Source: Promicromonospora sp049532985
Lineage (GTDB): Bacteria; Actinomycetota; Actinomycetes; Actinomycetales; Cellulomonadaceae
DNA: 64,000 nt
Direction of reading: 5' to 3'
Assembly: GCF_049532985.1 (NCBI RefSeq)
Contig: NZ_CP186693.1
Coordinates: 2,852,001-2,916,000 of the forward strand
Below are positions 6,511 through 14,564 of the stretch, one piece after another. The translations under genes and the position numbers were made by a program. Each line of letters opens with the position of its first letter. Position 1 is the first letter of the stretch. A model generated the notes under the pieces. The model made no database searches. It was not told the DNA's origin and worked only from the letters and a program-made list of their open reading frames with translations.

Positions 6511-9306
6511 TCAGCGCAGCGCCTCGGCGTCGTCGTGGTACTCCGTGGCGACGGGCGGCATGTGGCCGTCCGTGCCCTCGGCGTACTGGTCCTGCGGCGG
6601 GTAGCCCCCGTCGCCGTCCGGCTCGGCCTGGTCGAACACCTGCGGCGGCTGCTCGCCGCGGATGAGGGCGAGCGCCGCGGGCAGCTCCTCGGCCGTGACG
6701 AGCACGTCGCGCGCCTTGGAGCCCTCGGACGGGCCGACGATCTCCCGCGACTCCAGGAGGTCCATGAGCCGCCCCGCCTTGGCGAAACCGACGCGGAGCT
6801 TGCGCTGCAGCATGGACGTGGACCCGAACTGCGTGGTGACCACGAGCTCGGTGGCCTGCAGCAGGAGGTCGAGGTCGTCGCCGATGTCCTCGTCGACCTG
6901 CTTCTTGGCGGCCGCCGGCGCGGCGACGTCCTCCCGGTAGACGGGCTTGAGCTGCCCCTTGACGTGCTCGACGACCTCGTGCACCTCGGACTCGGTGACC
7001 CAGGCGCCCTGCACGCGCATCGGCTTGGCCGCACCCATCGGCAGGAACAGGGCGTCACCCTGGCCGATGAGCTTCTCGGCGCCGGGCTGGTCCAGGACCA
7101 CGCGGGAGTCCGCGAGCGAGGAGGTGGCGAACGCCAGCCGGGAGGGCACGTTCGCCTTGATCAGGCCGGTCACGACGTCGACGGACGGCCGCTGCGTGGC
7201 CAGCACGAGGTGGATGCCCGCGGCACGGGCGAGCTGCGTGATGCGCTGGATCGAGGCCTCGACGTCGCGCGGGGCGACCATCATGAGGTCCGCGAGCTCG
7301 TCGACCACCACGAGCAGGTACGGGTACGGCGCGATCTTGCGCTCCGAACCCGGCAGCGGCTTGACCTTGCCGGCCCGGACGGCGACGTTGAAGTCGTCGA
7401 CGTGCTTGTAGCCGAAGGTGGCCAGGTCGTCGTAGCGCGCGTCCATCTCGCGCACCACCCACTCCAGGGCCTCCGCGGCCTTCTTGGGGCTGGTGATGAT
7501 GGGCGTGATGAGGTGCGGGATGCCCTCGTAGATCGTGAGCTCCACGCGCTTGGGGTCCACCAGGATCAGGCGCACCTGCTCGGGCGTGGAGCGCATCAGG
7601 ATCGAGGTGATCATCGAGTTGATGAAGCTCGACTTACCGGCGCCCGTGGCACCGGCCACCAGGATGTGCGGCATCTTGGCCAGGTTGGCCACCACGTAGC
7701 CGCCCTCGACGTCCTTGCCCACACCCATCACCATCGGGTGCTCGGTGCGGCGCGCGGCGCCCGAGCGCAGCACGTCGCCCAGCACGACGGTCTCGCGGTC
7801 GGAGTTCGGGATCTCGATACCGATCGCCGACTTGCCCGGGATGGGCGACAGGATGCGCACGTCGGCGCTCGCCACCGCGTAGGCGATGTTGTTGGACAGC
7901 GAGGTGATCCGCTCGACCTTGGTCTTGGGCCCCACCTCGACCTCGTAGCGCGTGACGGTCGGGCCGCGGCTGAAGCCGGTGACCTTCGCGTCAACGCCGA
8001 ACTGCTCGAACACGCCGGTCAGCGACTCCACGACCCGGTCGTTGGCGGCGGAGCGCGCCTTGTGCGGCGGGCCCTGCACGAGCAGGTCCTCGTCGGGGAG
8101 CAGGTAGACGGTGTCGCCCTCGAGCATGGGCTGGACGCCGCGCGGTATCGGCTGGCTCTCCTGCGGCGGCCGGGGCCCGTCCGCGGGCTTCGCCCGCTCG
8201 CCGTCGGGACCCAGGACGCCGGGGCCGATGGCGGGGGCGCCCGTGACCTTGCCCGCGGACTCGCTGGTCGGGATGCGCTGGGTGGTGAGCTTGCCTGCCT
8301 TCGCGGCGCGCTCGGCGGCCTCGACCTCGGCGGCCTTCTCGAACGCCTCGTCGCCCACGAAGCCCGCCAGGCGCTCCTTCTCGGCGGCGATCTCCTGCTT
8401 GGTCCGGCGCTTGCGCCGCTTGGTCTCCGGCTTGCCGTCGTGCGCCGAGACGCCGTCGGCCAGGGCGAGCCCGTCCTCGCCCGCCGCCTCGTGGTCGCGG
8501 TGGTTGCCGGTCAGCCGGTCGTACAGGCCGCGCAGGCGCGCGGGGATCCGGTGCACGGGCGTGGCCGTCACGATGAGCACGCCGAAGAACCCGGCCAGGA
8601 CATACAGCGGGATCGCGAACCACTGCGTCAGGCCGGTGACCACGGGGGTCGCGAAGAGGAAGCCGATCACGCCGCCGGCGTCCTGCACCGGGGTGAAGCC
8701 GTCGGCCGGGGACGGCAGGTCCGCGCTGATGTGCACCAGGGAGCACGTGGCCACCACGAGGAAGCTGAGCCCGATGGCCACCCGGCCGTTCTGCTGGGTG
8801 CGCTCGGGATGACGCATCACCCGGAAGGCGAGCCAGACGAGCAGCACGGGCAGGGCCACGCCGGCCACGCCGAACGTGCCCGCGACCACGGCGTGCACGC
8901 CGTCGCCGAAGGGTCCGTCGATGCCCCACCACTCCCGGGCGGCGACGATCACCGCCACGGCGAGCAGCGCGAAGCCGACGCCGTCGCGCCGGTGGTCCGC
9001 TTCCAGTTCCTGTCCTCCCTGCTGTCCTGCGGCCCGCGCGGTCTCGTCGGCCGGGTCCTGCGCCGTCCGCGGCCCCGCGGCGCGGGTGGCGCCACCGACC
9101 GCGTGGGCCATCCCCATCCACAGGCCGCGCACCGCGCGGACCGGCCACGGCGGGCGGGACGGCGCGGACGCGGCCTTCGCGGCCGGGCGGGCAGCCCCCC
9201 GGCGCTGCGTCGACCGCTTCGACGCGGCAGCCTTGGGCCTGGCGCTCTTCGCGCCCTGCCCGGTTCCCTTCCCGGAGCTTCGCCGGGCCGACGTGCGGGT
9301 CGCCAT
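6511..9306 (-). CDS. ftsK: DNA translocase FtsK/SpoIIIE
   Basis: A 931-residue septal DNA pump that segregates chromosome termini. A basic Ala/Lys/Arg-rich head (1-60) precedes four or five membrane segments between about residues 110 and 250, then a charged linker (270-400). The motor follows: Walker A AGATGAGKSS at about 551-560, the DPKRVELTIYEGIPHL loop and Walker B YLLVVVDELADLMM. The C-terminal winged-helix gamma domain is recognised by ELVVTTQFGSTSMLQRKLRV and AGRLMDLLESREIVGP. The ATG at 9306 (MATRTSARRS) is chosen; the frame open to 10554 is antisense to the TetR and membrane-protein genes. A -10-like TACGGT lies at 9315-9320, which would give a very short leader. Synteny with pgsA-cinA-clgR is conserved. 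Confidence 0.96.
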   Translation of the reverse strand: MATRTSARRSSGKGTGQGAKSARPKAAASKRSTQRRGAARPAAKAASAPSRPPWPVRAVRGLWMGMAHAVGGATRAAGPRTAQDPADETARAAGQQGGQELEADHRRDGVGFALLAVAVIVAAREWWGIDGPFGDGVHAVVAGTFGVAGVALPVLLVWLAFRVMRHPERTQQNGRVAIGLSFLVVATCSLVHISADLPSPADGFTPVQDAGGVIGFLFATPVVTGLTQWFAIPLYVLAGFFGVLIVTATPVHRIPARLRGLYDRLTGNHRDHEAAGEDGLALADGVSAHDGKPETKRRKRRTKQEIAAEKERLAGFVGDEAFEKAAEVEAAERAAKAGKLTTQRIPTSESAGKVTGAPAIGPGVLGPDGERAKPADGPRPPQESQPIPRGVQPMLEGDTVYLLPDEDLLVQGPPHKARSAANDRVVESLTGVFEQFGVDAKVTGFSRGPTVTRYEVEVGPKTKVERITSLSNNIAYAVASADVRILSPIPGKSAIGIEIPNSDRETVVLGDVLRSGAARRTEHPMVMGVGKDVEGGYVVANLAKMPHILVAGATGAGKSSFINSMITSILMRSTPEQVRLILVDPKRVELTIYEGIPHLITPIITSPKKAAEALEWVVREMDARYDDLATFGYKHVDDFNVAVRAGKVKPLPGSERKIAPYPYLLVVVDELADLMMVAPRDVEASIQRITQLARAAGIHLVLATQRPSVDVVTGLIKANVPSRLAFATSSLADSRVVLDQPGAEKLIGQGDALFLPMGAAKPMRVQGAWVTESEVHEVVEHVKGQLKPVYREDVAAPAAAKKQVDEDIGDDLDLLLQATELVVTTQFGSTSMLQRKLRVGFAKAGRLMDLLESREIVGPSEGSKARDVLVTAEELPAALALIRGEQPPQVFDQAEPDGDGGYPPQDQYAEGTDGHMPPVATEYHDDAEALR

Positions 9307-9331
9307 GATGTCGCCACCGTAACCGCGGACG

Positions 9332-9378
9332 GCGGCCCGGCCCAGGAACCCCTCGCGGTGTGTCCTGGACCGGGCCGC
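9332..9378. terminator. 16-bp-stem hairpin between the 9.4-kb membrane gene and ftsK
   Basis: Arms at 9332-9347 and 9363-9378 (GCGGCCCGGCCCAGGA against its complement) pair with one mismatch across a 15-nt loop. It lies 33 bp past the stop of the minus-strand membrane gene and 26 bp before the ftsK ATG, so it most likely stops read-through into ftsK. Confidence 0.75.
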
Positions 9379-9410
9379 TGTCCGGTATGTGGTGATCCCC
9401 TCGTGTGACG

Positions 9411-9821
9411 TCAGGCCAGGAGCAGCCCGGCCGCGAGCGTGACGACGCCGGCCGCGAGCACCACGGCCCCCGCCGGGAGCAGCACGACGGCGCGGTTGGG
9501 CGTCGTGCGCCCCTCCCCCATGGCCGAGAAGAAGAACCCGGCGGGCAGGAGGACCGCCGCGCACAGCACGCCCGTGGCGCCGAGCCAGCGCCAGAAGCCG
9601 GTCAGGTCGGTCGCCTCCGCGAGCAGGAGGCAGAGCAGGCCGAGGATCACCAGCACGCCGGCGTGCGCGTGGCCGGCCCGGAAGAAGCTCTTCTGCAGGT
9701 CGGTCGTCACCATCCGCCCGCCGAAGACCTTGAGCAGGAAGAACCCGCCCGACTCGATGCCGACGACGGTCAGCAGCACGATGCCCGCGGTGATGCGGGC
9801 GGGGTCCGAGAGCTCGAGCAC
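9411..9821 (-). CDS. Small conserved membrane protein, probably controlled by the adjacent TetR regulator
   Basis: A 136-residue protein with four hydrophobic segments (RITAGIVLLTVVGIESGG, AGVLVILGLLCLLLAEAT, GATGVLCAAVLLPAGFFF and the C-terminal VVLLPAGAVVLAAGVVTLAA). Between the first two is an RAGHAHAGVL motif with two histidines. It starts at a GTG (9821) with AGGAGG 8 nt upstream. It is divergently transcribed from the TetR gene with a shared 88-bp intergenic region holding a palindrome, a classic repressor-target arrangement. I do not recognise a characterised family; the histidines could bind a metal or heme, but nothing shows this directly. Confidence 0.75.
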   Translation of the reverse strand: MLELSDPARITAGIVLLTVVGIESGGFFLLKVFGGRMVTTDLQKSFFRAGHAHAGVLVILGLLCLLLAEATDLTGFWRWLGATGVLCAAVLLPAGFFFSAMGEGRTTPNRAVVLLPAGAVVLAAGVVTLAAGLLLA

Positions 9822-9843
9822 GACGTCCTCCTGGGACTGGTCC

Positions 9844-9872
9844 GTTGTTTTGTAACAGCGTTATCAAACAAC
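9844..9872. promoter_or_regulatory. Predicted TetR operator (29-bp interrupted palindrome)
   Basis: GTTGTTTTGTAAC at 9844-9856, a 3-nt centre, then GTTATCAAACAAC at 9860-9872. The arms match at 11 of 13 positions. It is AT-rich in a GC-rich genome and sits between the divergent membrane-protein and TetR genes, where a TetR dimer could repress both promoters. Confidence 0.75.
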
Positions 9873-9897
9873 GTTCGCAAACTCTCGTCAAGGCTTC

Positions 9898-9903
9898 TAG
9901 ACT
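9898..9903 (+). promoter_or_regulatory. -10 box TAGACT of leaderless tetR transcript
   Basis: TAGACT is followed by 6 nt and the ATG at 9910, with no ribosome-binding site. It lies 26 bp downstream of the palindromic operator. Confidence 0.6.
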
Positions 9904-9909
9904 CACGGC

Positions 9910-10497
9910 ATGGCCCGCCCACGACTGCACGACGACGCCCTGCGCACCCGGCTCCTCGACATCGCGTCGCAGGTGATCTCCGCCGACGGCGAGGGCGCCG
10001 TCACCGTCCGCAAGGTCGCCGCCGACGCCGGGACCAGCGCCTCGGCGGTCTACGCGCTGTTCGGCTCGCGGGAGGCGCTGGTCGAGGCGGTCGGCGCGGA
10101 GGGGTTCCGGCGCTTCGCCGATCACCTCGCCGCCGCGGGCAGGGACGGCGACGCACTCGACGACCTGCGCGACCTCGGGCGCGCCTACCGACGGTTCGCC
10201 CTGTCCGACCCGCACTTCTACCGGGTCATGTTCTACCGGGGCGTCGCCCCCGCGGACGGCACCCGGGCCACCGCCGTCGAGCAGCCCACCTTCCGGGTGC
10301 TGCACGACGCCGTGGCCCGGGTGCTGGGCGACGCGCCGCCCGAGCGCGTGCTGAGCGCCGCCGTCGGGCTGTGGGGCCTGGTGCACGGCCTGGTCTCGCT
10401 GGAGCTGGCGGGTCTGCTGCCCGGGGACGAGGCCACGCGCGAGGCCACCTACGCCCAGGCCGGGCGGACGGTCGCCGAGGCACTGCTGGCCGGCTGA
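9910..10497 (+). CDS. TetR/AcrR-family transcriptional regulator (WHG-type ligand domain)
   Basis: A 195-residue one-component regulator. Residues 10-57 form the TetR DNA-binding domain with the helix-turn-helix GAVTVRKVAADAGTSASAVY followed by ALFGSREALVEAV. The C-terminal part (FALSDPHFYRVMFYRG ... SAAVGLWGLVHGLVSLELAG) has the W-G-L-V-H-G signature of the WHG ligand-binding domain. It probably represses itself and the divergent membrane gene through the palindrome at 9844-9872. The ligand is unknown. The short hydrophobic target suggests response to a small lipophilic molecule, but this is a guess. Confidence 0.9.
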   Translation: MARPRLHDDALRTRLLDIASQVISADGEGAVTVRKVAADAGTSASAVYALFGSREALVEAVGAEGFRRFADHLAAAGRDGDALDDLRDLGRAYRRFALSDPHFYRVMFYRGVAPADGTRATAVEQPTFRVLHDAVARVLGDAPPERVLSAAVGLWGLVHGLVSLELAGLLPGDEATREATYAQAGRTVAEALLAG

Positions 10498-10578
10498 CGC
10501 CGCACGGTGCGGATCATCGCGCGAGCCCCCTGGAGAGCTCGTGGCGTCCGCCACGACCGGCGGCGGCCGGTTCCCGGG

Positions 10579-11583
10579 TCAGGCAGCGCGGCGCCAGGAC
10601 TCGACGTCGGCCAGGTAGGCGGCCACCCGCTCGGGCGGCAGGAACGACCCGCGGAACGACGCGGCCGCGAGCGCCGCCCGCTGGTCGCGGGTGTGGCCGA
10701 AGGCGGCGGTGACGGCGTCGTCGACGTCGTCCACGTAGGCGCCGAAGTAGGGCGGGTCGTCGGAGTTGACGCTCACCGGCACGCCCGCGGCCATCATGGC
10801 GGGCAGCGGGTGCTCGGCCAGCGAGGGGACGGCACGCAGCCGCACGTTGGACACGGGGCACACGGTGAACGGGACCTGCTCGGCCGCCACGCGCGCGAGG
10901 AGCTCCGGGTCCTGCACGACGGCGATGCCGTGGTCGATGCGTTCGGCATGCAGCAGGTCGAGCGCGTCCCGGATGTTCGCCGCGGGACCTTCCTCCCCGG
11001 CGTGCGCGGTGCGGCGCAGTCCTGCGGCCTCAGCGCGCGCGTAGACGCCGGCGAACAGGCCCGGCGGGTGGCCGATCTCCGCGTTGTCGAGGCCGATGCC
11101 GGCAACGGGGGCACCCATCGCCAGGAGCTGCTCCAGGACGTCCAGGGCGTCGGCGGCGGCCTTGTCCCGGTGGAACGCGGCGATCAGCAGGGTGGAGACG
11201 CCCAGGTCGGCCTCACTGCGCGCCAGGACCCCGGCGATGCCGGCCACGACGTCGTCCAGCGGCACGCCCCGCGTCAGGTGGGCCTGCGGGTCGAAGGTGA
11301 TCTCGGCGTGCCGCACCCCGGCGCGGGCCGCGCGCTCCAGGTAGGCGCGGGTGAGGTCGGCGAAGTCGGCGGCGGTGCGCAGCACGGCCATGTTGGCGGT
11401 GTAGAGGTCGAGGAACGACTGGAGGTCCGCGAAGTCGTACGCGGCACGCAGGGCGTCCGGGTCCGCGTACGGCAGCCGGACACCGTTCCTGGCGGCCAGC
11501 TCGAACGCGAGGTCCGGCTCCAGCGTGCCCTCCAGGTGCACGTGCAGCTCGGCGCGGGGCGGACGGTTCGACGGTTCGGCCAT
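10579..11583 (-). CDS. add: Adenosine/adenine deaminase-family amidohydrolase
   Basis: A 334-residue TIM-barrel metal hydrolase of the adenosine deaminase family, which hydrolytically deaminates adenosine or adenine. Metal ligands are visible: HVHLEG (His14, His16), the His of TAHAGEEGP with its catalytic Glu, and the Asp of VNSDDPPYFG. Typical adenosine deaminases have NTDDP here; the S-D-D-P-x-Y-F-G form is seen in adenine deaminases, so the base rather than the nucleoside may be the substrate. The ATG at 11583 (MAEPSNRPPRAELHVHLEG) is preferred over the upstream TTG/ATG options because the family starts a few residues before HxH. The start region is duplicated just upstream (see repeat at 11572-11741). 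It lies downstream of, and opposite to, the TetR gene. Confidence 0.88.
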   Translation of the reverse strand: MAEPSNRPPRAELHVHLEGTLEPDLAFELAARNGVRLPYADPDALRAAYDFADLQSFLDLYTANMAVLRTAADFADLTRAYLERAARAGVRHAEITFDPQAHLTRGVPLDDVVAGIAGVLARSEADLGVSTLLIAAFHRDKAAADALDVLEQLLAMGAPVAGIGLDNAEIGHPPGLFAGVYARAEAAGLRRTAHAGEEGPAANIRDALDLLHAERIDHGIAVVQDPELLARVAAEQVPFTVCPVSNVRLRAVPSLAEHPLPAMMAAGVPVSVNSDDPPYFGAYVDDVDDAVTAAFGHTRDQRAALAAASFRGSFLPPERVAAYLADVESWRRAA

Positions 11584-11741
11584 GGGGGCAGGGTACGTCG
11601 CCGGGGGCCCGAGTTCGGTCACATGCACCGTCAGGGCTGGTGGGCCGGTCGATTCGCCGGTTCGGCCACGGGGGCATGGCTATGTCACCAGGGGCTGAGC
11701 TCGGTCACATGCACCGTCAGAGCTGGTGGGTTCGGTCGATT
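11572..11741. repeat. Tandem duplication (about 84-bp copies) covering the start of the deaminase gene
   Basis: Copies at 11572-11654 and 11658-11741 share blocks such as CGGTTCGGCCA, GGGGGCA, CGGTCACATGCACCGTCAG and GCTGGTGGG, with about a dozen substitutions. Copy 1 includes the ATG of the deaminase gene on the minus strand; copy 2 has CAC in place of CAT, so its pseudo-start is GTG. Confidence 0.8.
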
Positions 11742-11887
11742 GCCCCGAGATCGGTCCATTGAACTACCGATCTCAAGGCAACCGACCGAACACTCGGTGT
11801 CAGCACACGCAGCTGACCGAACACCCGGAAACGTCGGGGGCAACTGACCGAACACCCGGAAGCGGGGCGAGGGGCAACTGACCGAAC
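11731..11887 (-). repeat. Repeat element copy A: 25-bp-stem hairpin plus three 31-34-bp units
   Basis: The hairpin has arms at 11731-11755 and 11766-11790 (3 mismatches) around a 10-nt loop. Reading the minus strand, three direct units (11854-11887, 34 bp; 11823-11853, 31 bp; 11792-11822, 31 bp), each beginning GTTCGGTCAGYTGC, run into the hairpin, whose arm starts GTTCGGTCGGTTGC. The same arrangement occurs at 44857-45198 in the opposite orientation. Together with the tandem duplication next to it, this element fills the 339-bp gap between the deaminase and DUF4328 genes; no ORF is supported there. Confidence 0.85.
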
Positions 11888-11922
11888 CGGGTCCATCGCC
11901 ACCGGGCACCCGGTTCAGCCGG

Positions 11923-12684
11923 TCAGTACTGCGTGGCCGAGGTGGCCGCGATGCGCTCGGCCTGGGCACGGGTGATGTCACGGACGATCCGGATCCACAG
12001 GACGAGCGCCACGATCATCGCGACCGTGGCGACCGCCTCGACCGGCACCAGCAGGTCGGCCGCGGCCTGCGTCACCGTCGGTGTGGTGCTGCTGCCCATC
12101 CGGCCCGCCACGTTGTAGGCGAAGAAGAAGACGAGCCAGGCCGCCCACCATCCGCCGATCCCGGACACGGGCGCGGTCGCGGTCGCCGTCGCGCGCCGGA
12201 TGTCCCGCACCACCTGATACGGGAACCAGTACGAGACGATCGGCACCCACCAGCCCAGCCAGGTCCAGGCAGCGCTGCGCTCGTGGACGAACGACGGGTT
12301 GGCGGCCCTGGCGGTCGACCGGCTGCGGTAGAGCCAGACACAACTGACGACATAGCACGCGACCTGCAGGGCGAAGAGCACGATGCTGACGCCGTCATAC
12401 CCGGTGAACTGACTGTTGAACGCCGACAGCCCGGCCTCCCCCGCCGCACGCAGCGCCTCGGCGGACTGGGGCGCCAGGGCGAGATGCATCACCTGGACCG
12501 CTGTCCACACGCACGCCAGCACGAGCGAGGCCATGCCCAGGCCGGAGGCGCTACGCAGGGGCGGCAGGTCGTACAGAGGCGCCCCGTAGGTGTACTGCGG
12601 AACGGGCGCTGCCGCGGGCAGGTTCCCAGGCACGGGCGGCGTCGGGCCGCCGGGCGCTGTGAAGGGATTGTCGGGCTGCGTCAT
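11923..12684 (-). CDS. DUF4328 domain-containing membrane protein
   Basis: A 253-residue protein with a Pro/Ala-rich cytoplasmic head (1-45) and about five membrane segments. The family pattern is clear: LYRSRSTARAANPSF, then AWTWLGWWVPIVSYWFPYQV with VRDIRRA, as in DUF4328 proteins, whose function is unknown. The ATG at 12684 has GGAAAGG 7 nt upstream; a TTG one codon earlier is not needed. Downstream of its stop lies repeat element A. It stands alone, with rnj on the same strand upstream but a terminator between them. Confidence 0.85.
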   Translation of the reverse strand: MTQPDNPFTAPGGPTPPVPGNLPAAAPVPQYTYGAPLYDLPPLRSASGLGMASLVLACVWTAVQVMHLALAPQSAEALRAAGEAGLSAFNSQFTGYDGVSIVLFALQVACYVVSCVWLYRSRSTARAANPSFVHERSAAWTWLGWWVPIVSYWFPYQVVRDIRRATATATAPVSGIGGWWAAWLVFFFAYNVAGRMGSSTTPTVTQAAADLLVPVEAVATVAMIVALVLWIRIVRDITRAQAERIAATSATQY

Positions 12685-12782
12685 CAAGGTGCCTTTCCGG
12701 ACGTTCTCAGGAACACCGGAACGCTAGCCCGACCAAACCACCACCCAAGCCCGAAAAAGGGTGAACTCGTGGGCGAAAGAGA

Positions 12783-12827
12783 ACGGGGCCGTGCCCCCGA
12801 TCTGGCTGATCAGGCACACGGCCCCGT
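12783..12827 (-). terminator. Terminator of rnj
   Basis: ACGGGGCCGTG at 12783-12793 and CACGGCCCCGT at 12817-12827 form a perfect 11-bp stem 18 bp past the rnj stop codon. Confidence 0.75.
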
Positions 12828-12844
12828 CCCCCGGGTGCCGGCCG

Positions 12845-14530
12845 TTACGCCTCGACGACCACCGGCACGATCATCGGCTTGCGCCGCAGCCGGGTGGCCA
12901 CGTAGCGACCGATGGTCCGCCGCATGATCTGCTGAAGCTGGTGCGTGTCCGTGGCCCCGCCCGCGATCGCGTTCTCCAGCGCCGCGGTGACCTCCGGCAT
13001 CACCTTGTCGAACACCGAGGCGTCCTCGGCCATACCCCGCGCGAGCACCTGCGGGGGTGCCAGCACCTTACCCGTCGCCGTGTCGATCACGGCGAAGACC
13101 GAGACGAAACCTTCCTCGCCCAGGATCACGCGGTCCTTGAGCTCGGCGTCGGTGATCTCGCCCACCGACGATCCGTCCACGTACACGTAGCCGCACGGCA
13201 CGGCGCCGACCACGGAGGCCTTGCCGTCCACGAGGTCGACCACGACGCCGTCCTCGGCGAGCACCACGCGGTCGGCCGGAACGCCCGTGCGGACCGCGAG
13301 CGCCCCGTTGGCCACGAGGTGACGGACCTCGCCGTGCACCGGCATGACGTTCTTCGGCTTGAGGATGTTGTAGCAGTACATGAGCTCGCCGGCCGAGGCG
13401 TGCCCGGAGACGTGCACCTTGGCGTTGCCGCCGTGCACCACGCGCGCACCGAGGCGGGTGAGCCCGTTGATGATGCGGAAGACGGCGTTCTCGTTGCCCG
13501 GGATGAGCGACGAGGCCAGGATCACGGTGTCGCCGTACTCGACCTGCACCTTGTGGTCGCCGTTGGCCATGCGGCTCAGCGCGGCCATGGGCTCACCCTG
13601 GGAGCCGGTGGACATGTAGACGATCTGGTCGTCCGGCACCGAGTCGGCCTTCTTCAGGTCGATCAGCACGCCCGGCGGCACGTCGAGGTAGCCGAGGTCG
13701 GCGGCGATGCCCATGTTGCGCACCATGGAGCGCCCCACGAGGGCGACGCGGCGGCCGTGGGCGTGCGCGGCGCGCAGCACCTGCTGCACGCGGTGCACGT
13801 GGGAGGAGAACGACGCGACGATGATGCGCTTGTCCGCGTGGGCGAACACGTTGTCCAGCACGGGGCCGATCTCGGCCTCCGGCGTCACGAAGCCCGGCAC
13901 CTCGGCGTTGGTGGAGTCGACCATGAACAGGTCGACGCCCTTCTCGCCGAGGCGGGCGAAGGCGCGCAGGTCGGTGATGCGGCCGTCGAGCGGCAGCTGG
14001 TCCATCTTGAAGTCACCGGTGTGCAGCACGGTGCCGGCGGCGGTGGTGACCGCCACGGCCAGCGCGTCCGGGATGGAGTGGTTGACCGCGACGAACTCGC
14101 AGTCGAAGACGCCGAGCTTCTCCCGCTGCCCCTCCCGCACCTCGAGGGTGTAGGGCTTGATGCGGTGCTCCTTGAGCTTCGCCTCGATGAAGGCGAGCGT
14201 CAGCCGGGAGCCGACCAGCGGGATGTCCTTGCGCAGGCGCAGCAGGTAGGGCACGGCGCCGATGTGGTCCTCGTGCCCGTGCGTCAGCACGATGGCCTCG
14301 ATGTCGTCGAGGCGGTCCTTGATGTAGTCGAAGTCCGGCAGGATCAGGTCCACGCCGGGCTGGTTGTCCTCGGGGAACAGCACGCCGCAGTCGATGACGA
14401 GCAGCTTTCCGGCATGTTCCAGGACAGCCATGTTGCGTCCCACCTCGCCCAGGCCGCCGAGGGCGACCACGCGCAGGCCGCCTTCGGGCAGCGCAGGGGG
14501 CAGGGACAGTTCAGGGTGAGGATGACTCAC
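12845..14530 (-). CDS. rnj: Ribonuclease J
   Basis: A 561-residue metallo-beta-lactamase/beta-CASP nuclease with 5'-3' exonuclease and endonuclease activity in RNA turnover and rRNA maturation. Motifs in order: VVALGGLGEVGRNM, IDCGVLFPED, metal site LTHGHEDHIGAVPYL, HTGDFKMDQ, VDSTNAEVPG, the beta-CASP segment with SSHVHRVQQVL, MSTGSQGEPMAAL, and VSGHASAGEL, with motif C in MPVHGEVRHL. The GTG at 14530 (MSHPHPELS) has GGAGG 6 nt upstream. dapA ends 34 bp upstream on the same strand, the usual dapA-rnj operon of Actinobacteria. Confidence 0.96.
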   Translation of the reverse strand: MSHPHPELSLPPALPEGGLRVVALGGLGEVGRNMAVLEHAGKLLVIDCGVLFPEDNQPGVDLILPDFDYIKDRLDDIEAIVLTHGHEDHIGAVPYLLRLRKDIPLVGSRLTLAFIEAKLKEHRIKPYTLEVREGQREKLGVFDCEFVAVNHSIPDALAVAVTTAAGTVLHTGDFKMDQLPLDGRITDLRAFARLGEKGVDLFMVDSTNAEVPGFVTPEAEIGPVLDNVFAHADKRIIVASFSSHVHRVQQVLRAAHAHGRRVALVGRSMVRNMGIAADLGYLDVPPGVLIDLKKADSVPDDQIVYMSTGSQGEPMAALSRMANGDHKVQVEYGDTVILASSLIPGNENAVFRIINGLTRLGARVVHGGNAKVHVSGHASAGELMYCYNILKPKNVMPVHGEVRHLVANGALAVRTGVPADRVVLAEDGVVVDLVDGKASVVGAVPCGYVYVDGSSVGEITDAELKDRVILGEEGFVSVFAVIDTATGKVLAPPQVLARGMAEDASVFDKVMPEVTAALENAIAGGATDTHQLQQIMRRTIGRYVATRLRRKPMIVPVVVEA

Positions 14531-14564
14531 GTGGCCTCCAAGGCCTCGTTCCAACAGAAAAGTT

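Noticed and set aside
5116..9408. Open frame of 1430 codons on the plus strand
   Set aside because: It is antisense to ftsK and the CapA-pgsA junction; the translation is His/Asp/Arg/Gly-rich shadow sequence typical of high-GC DNA.
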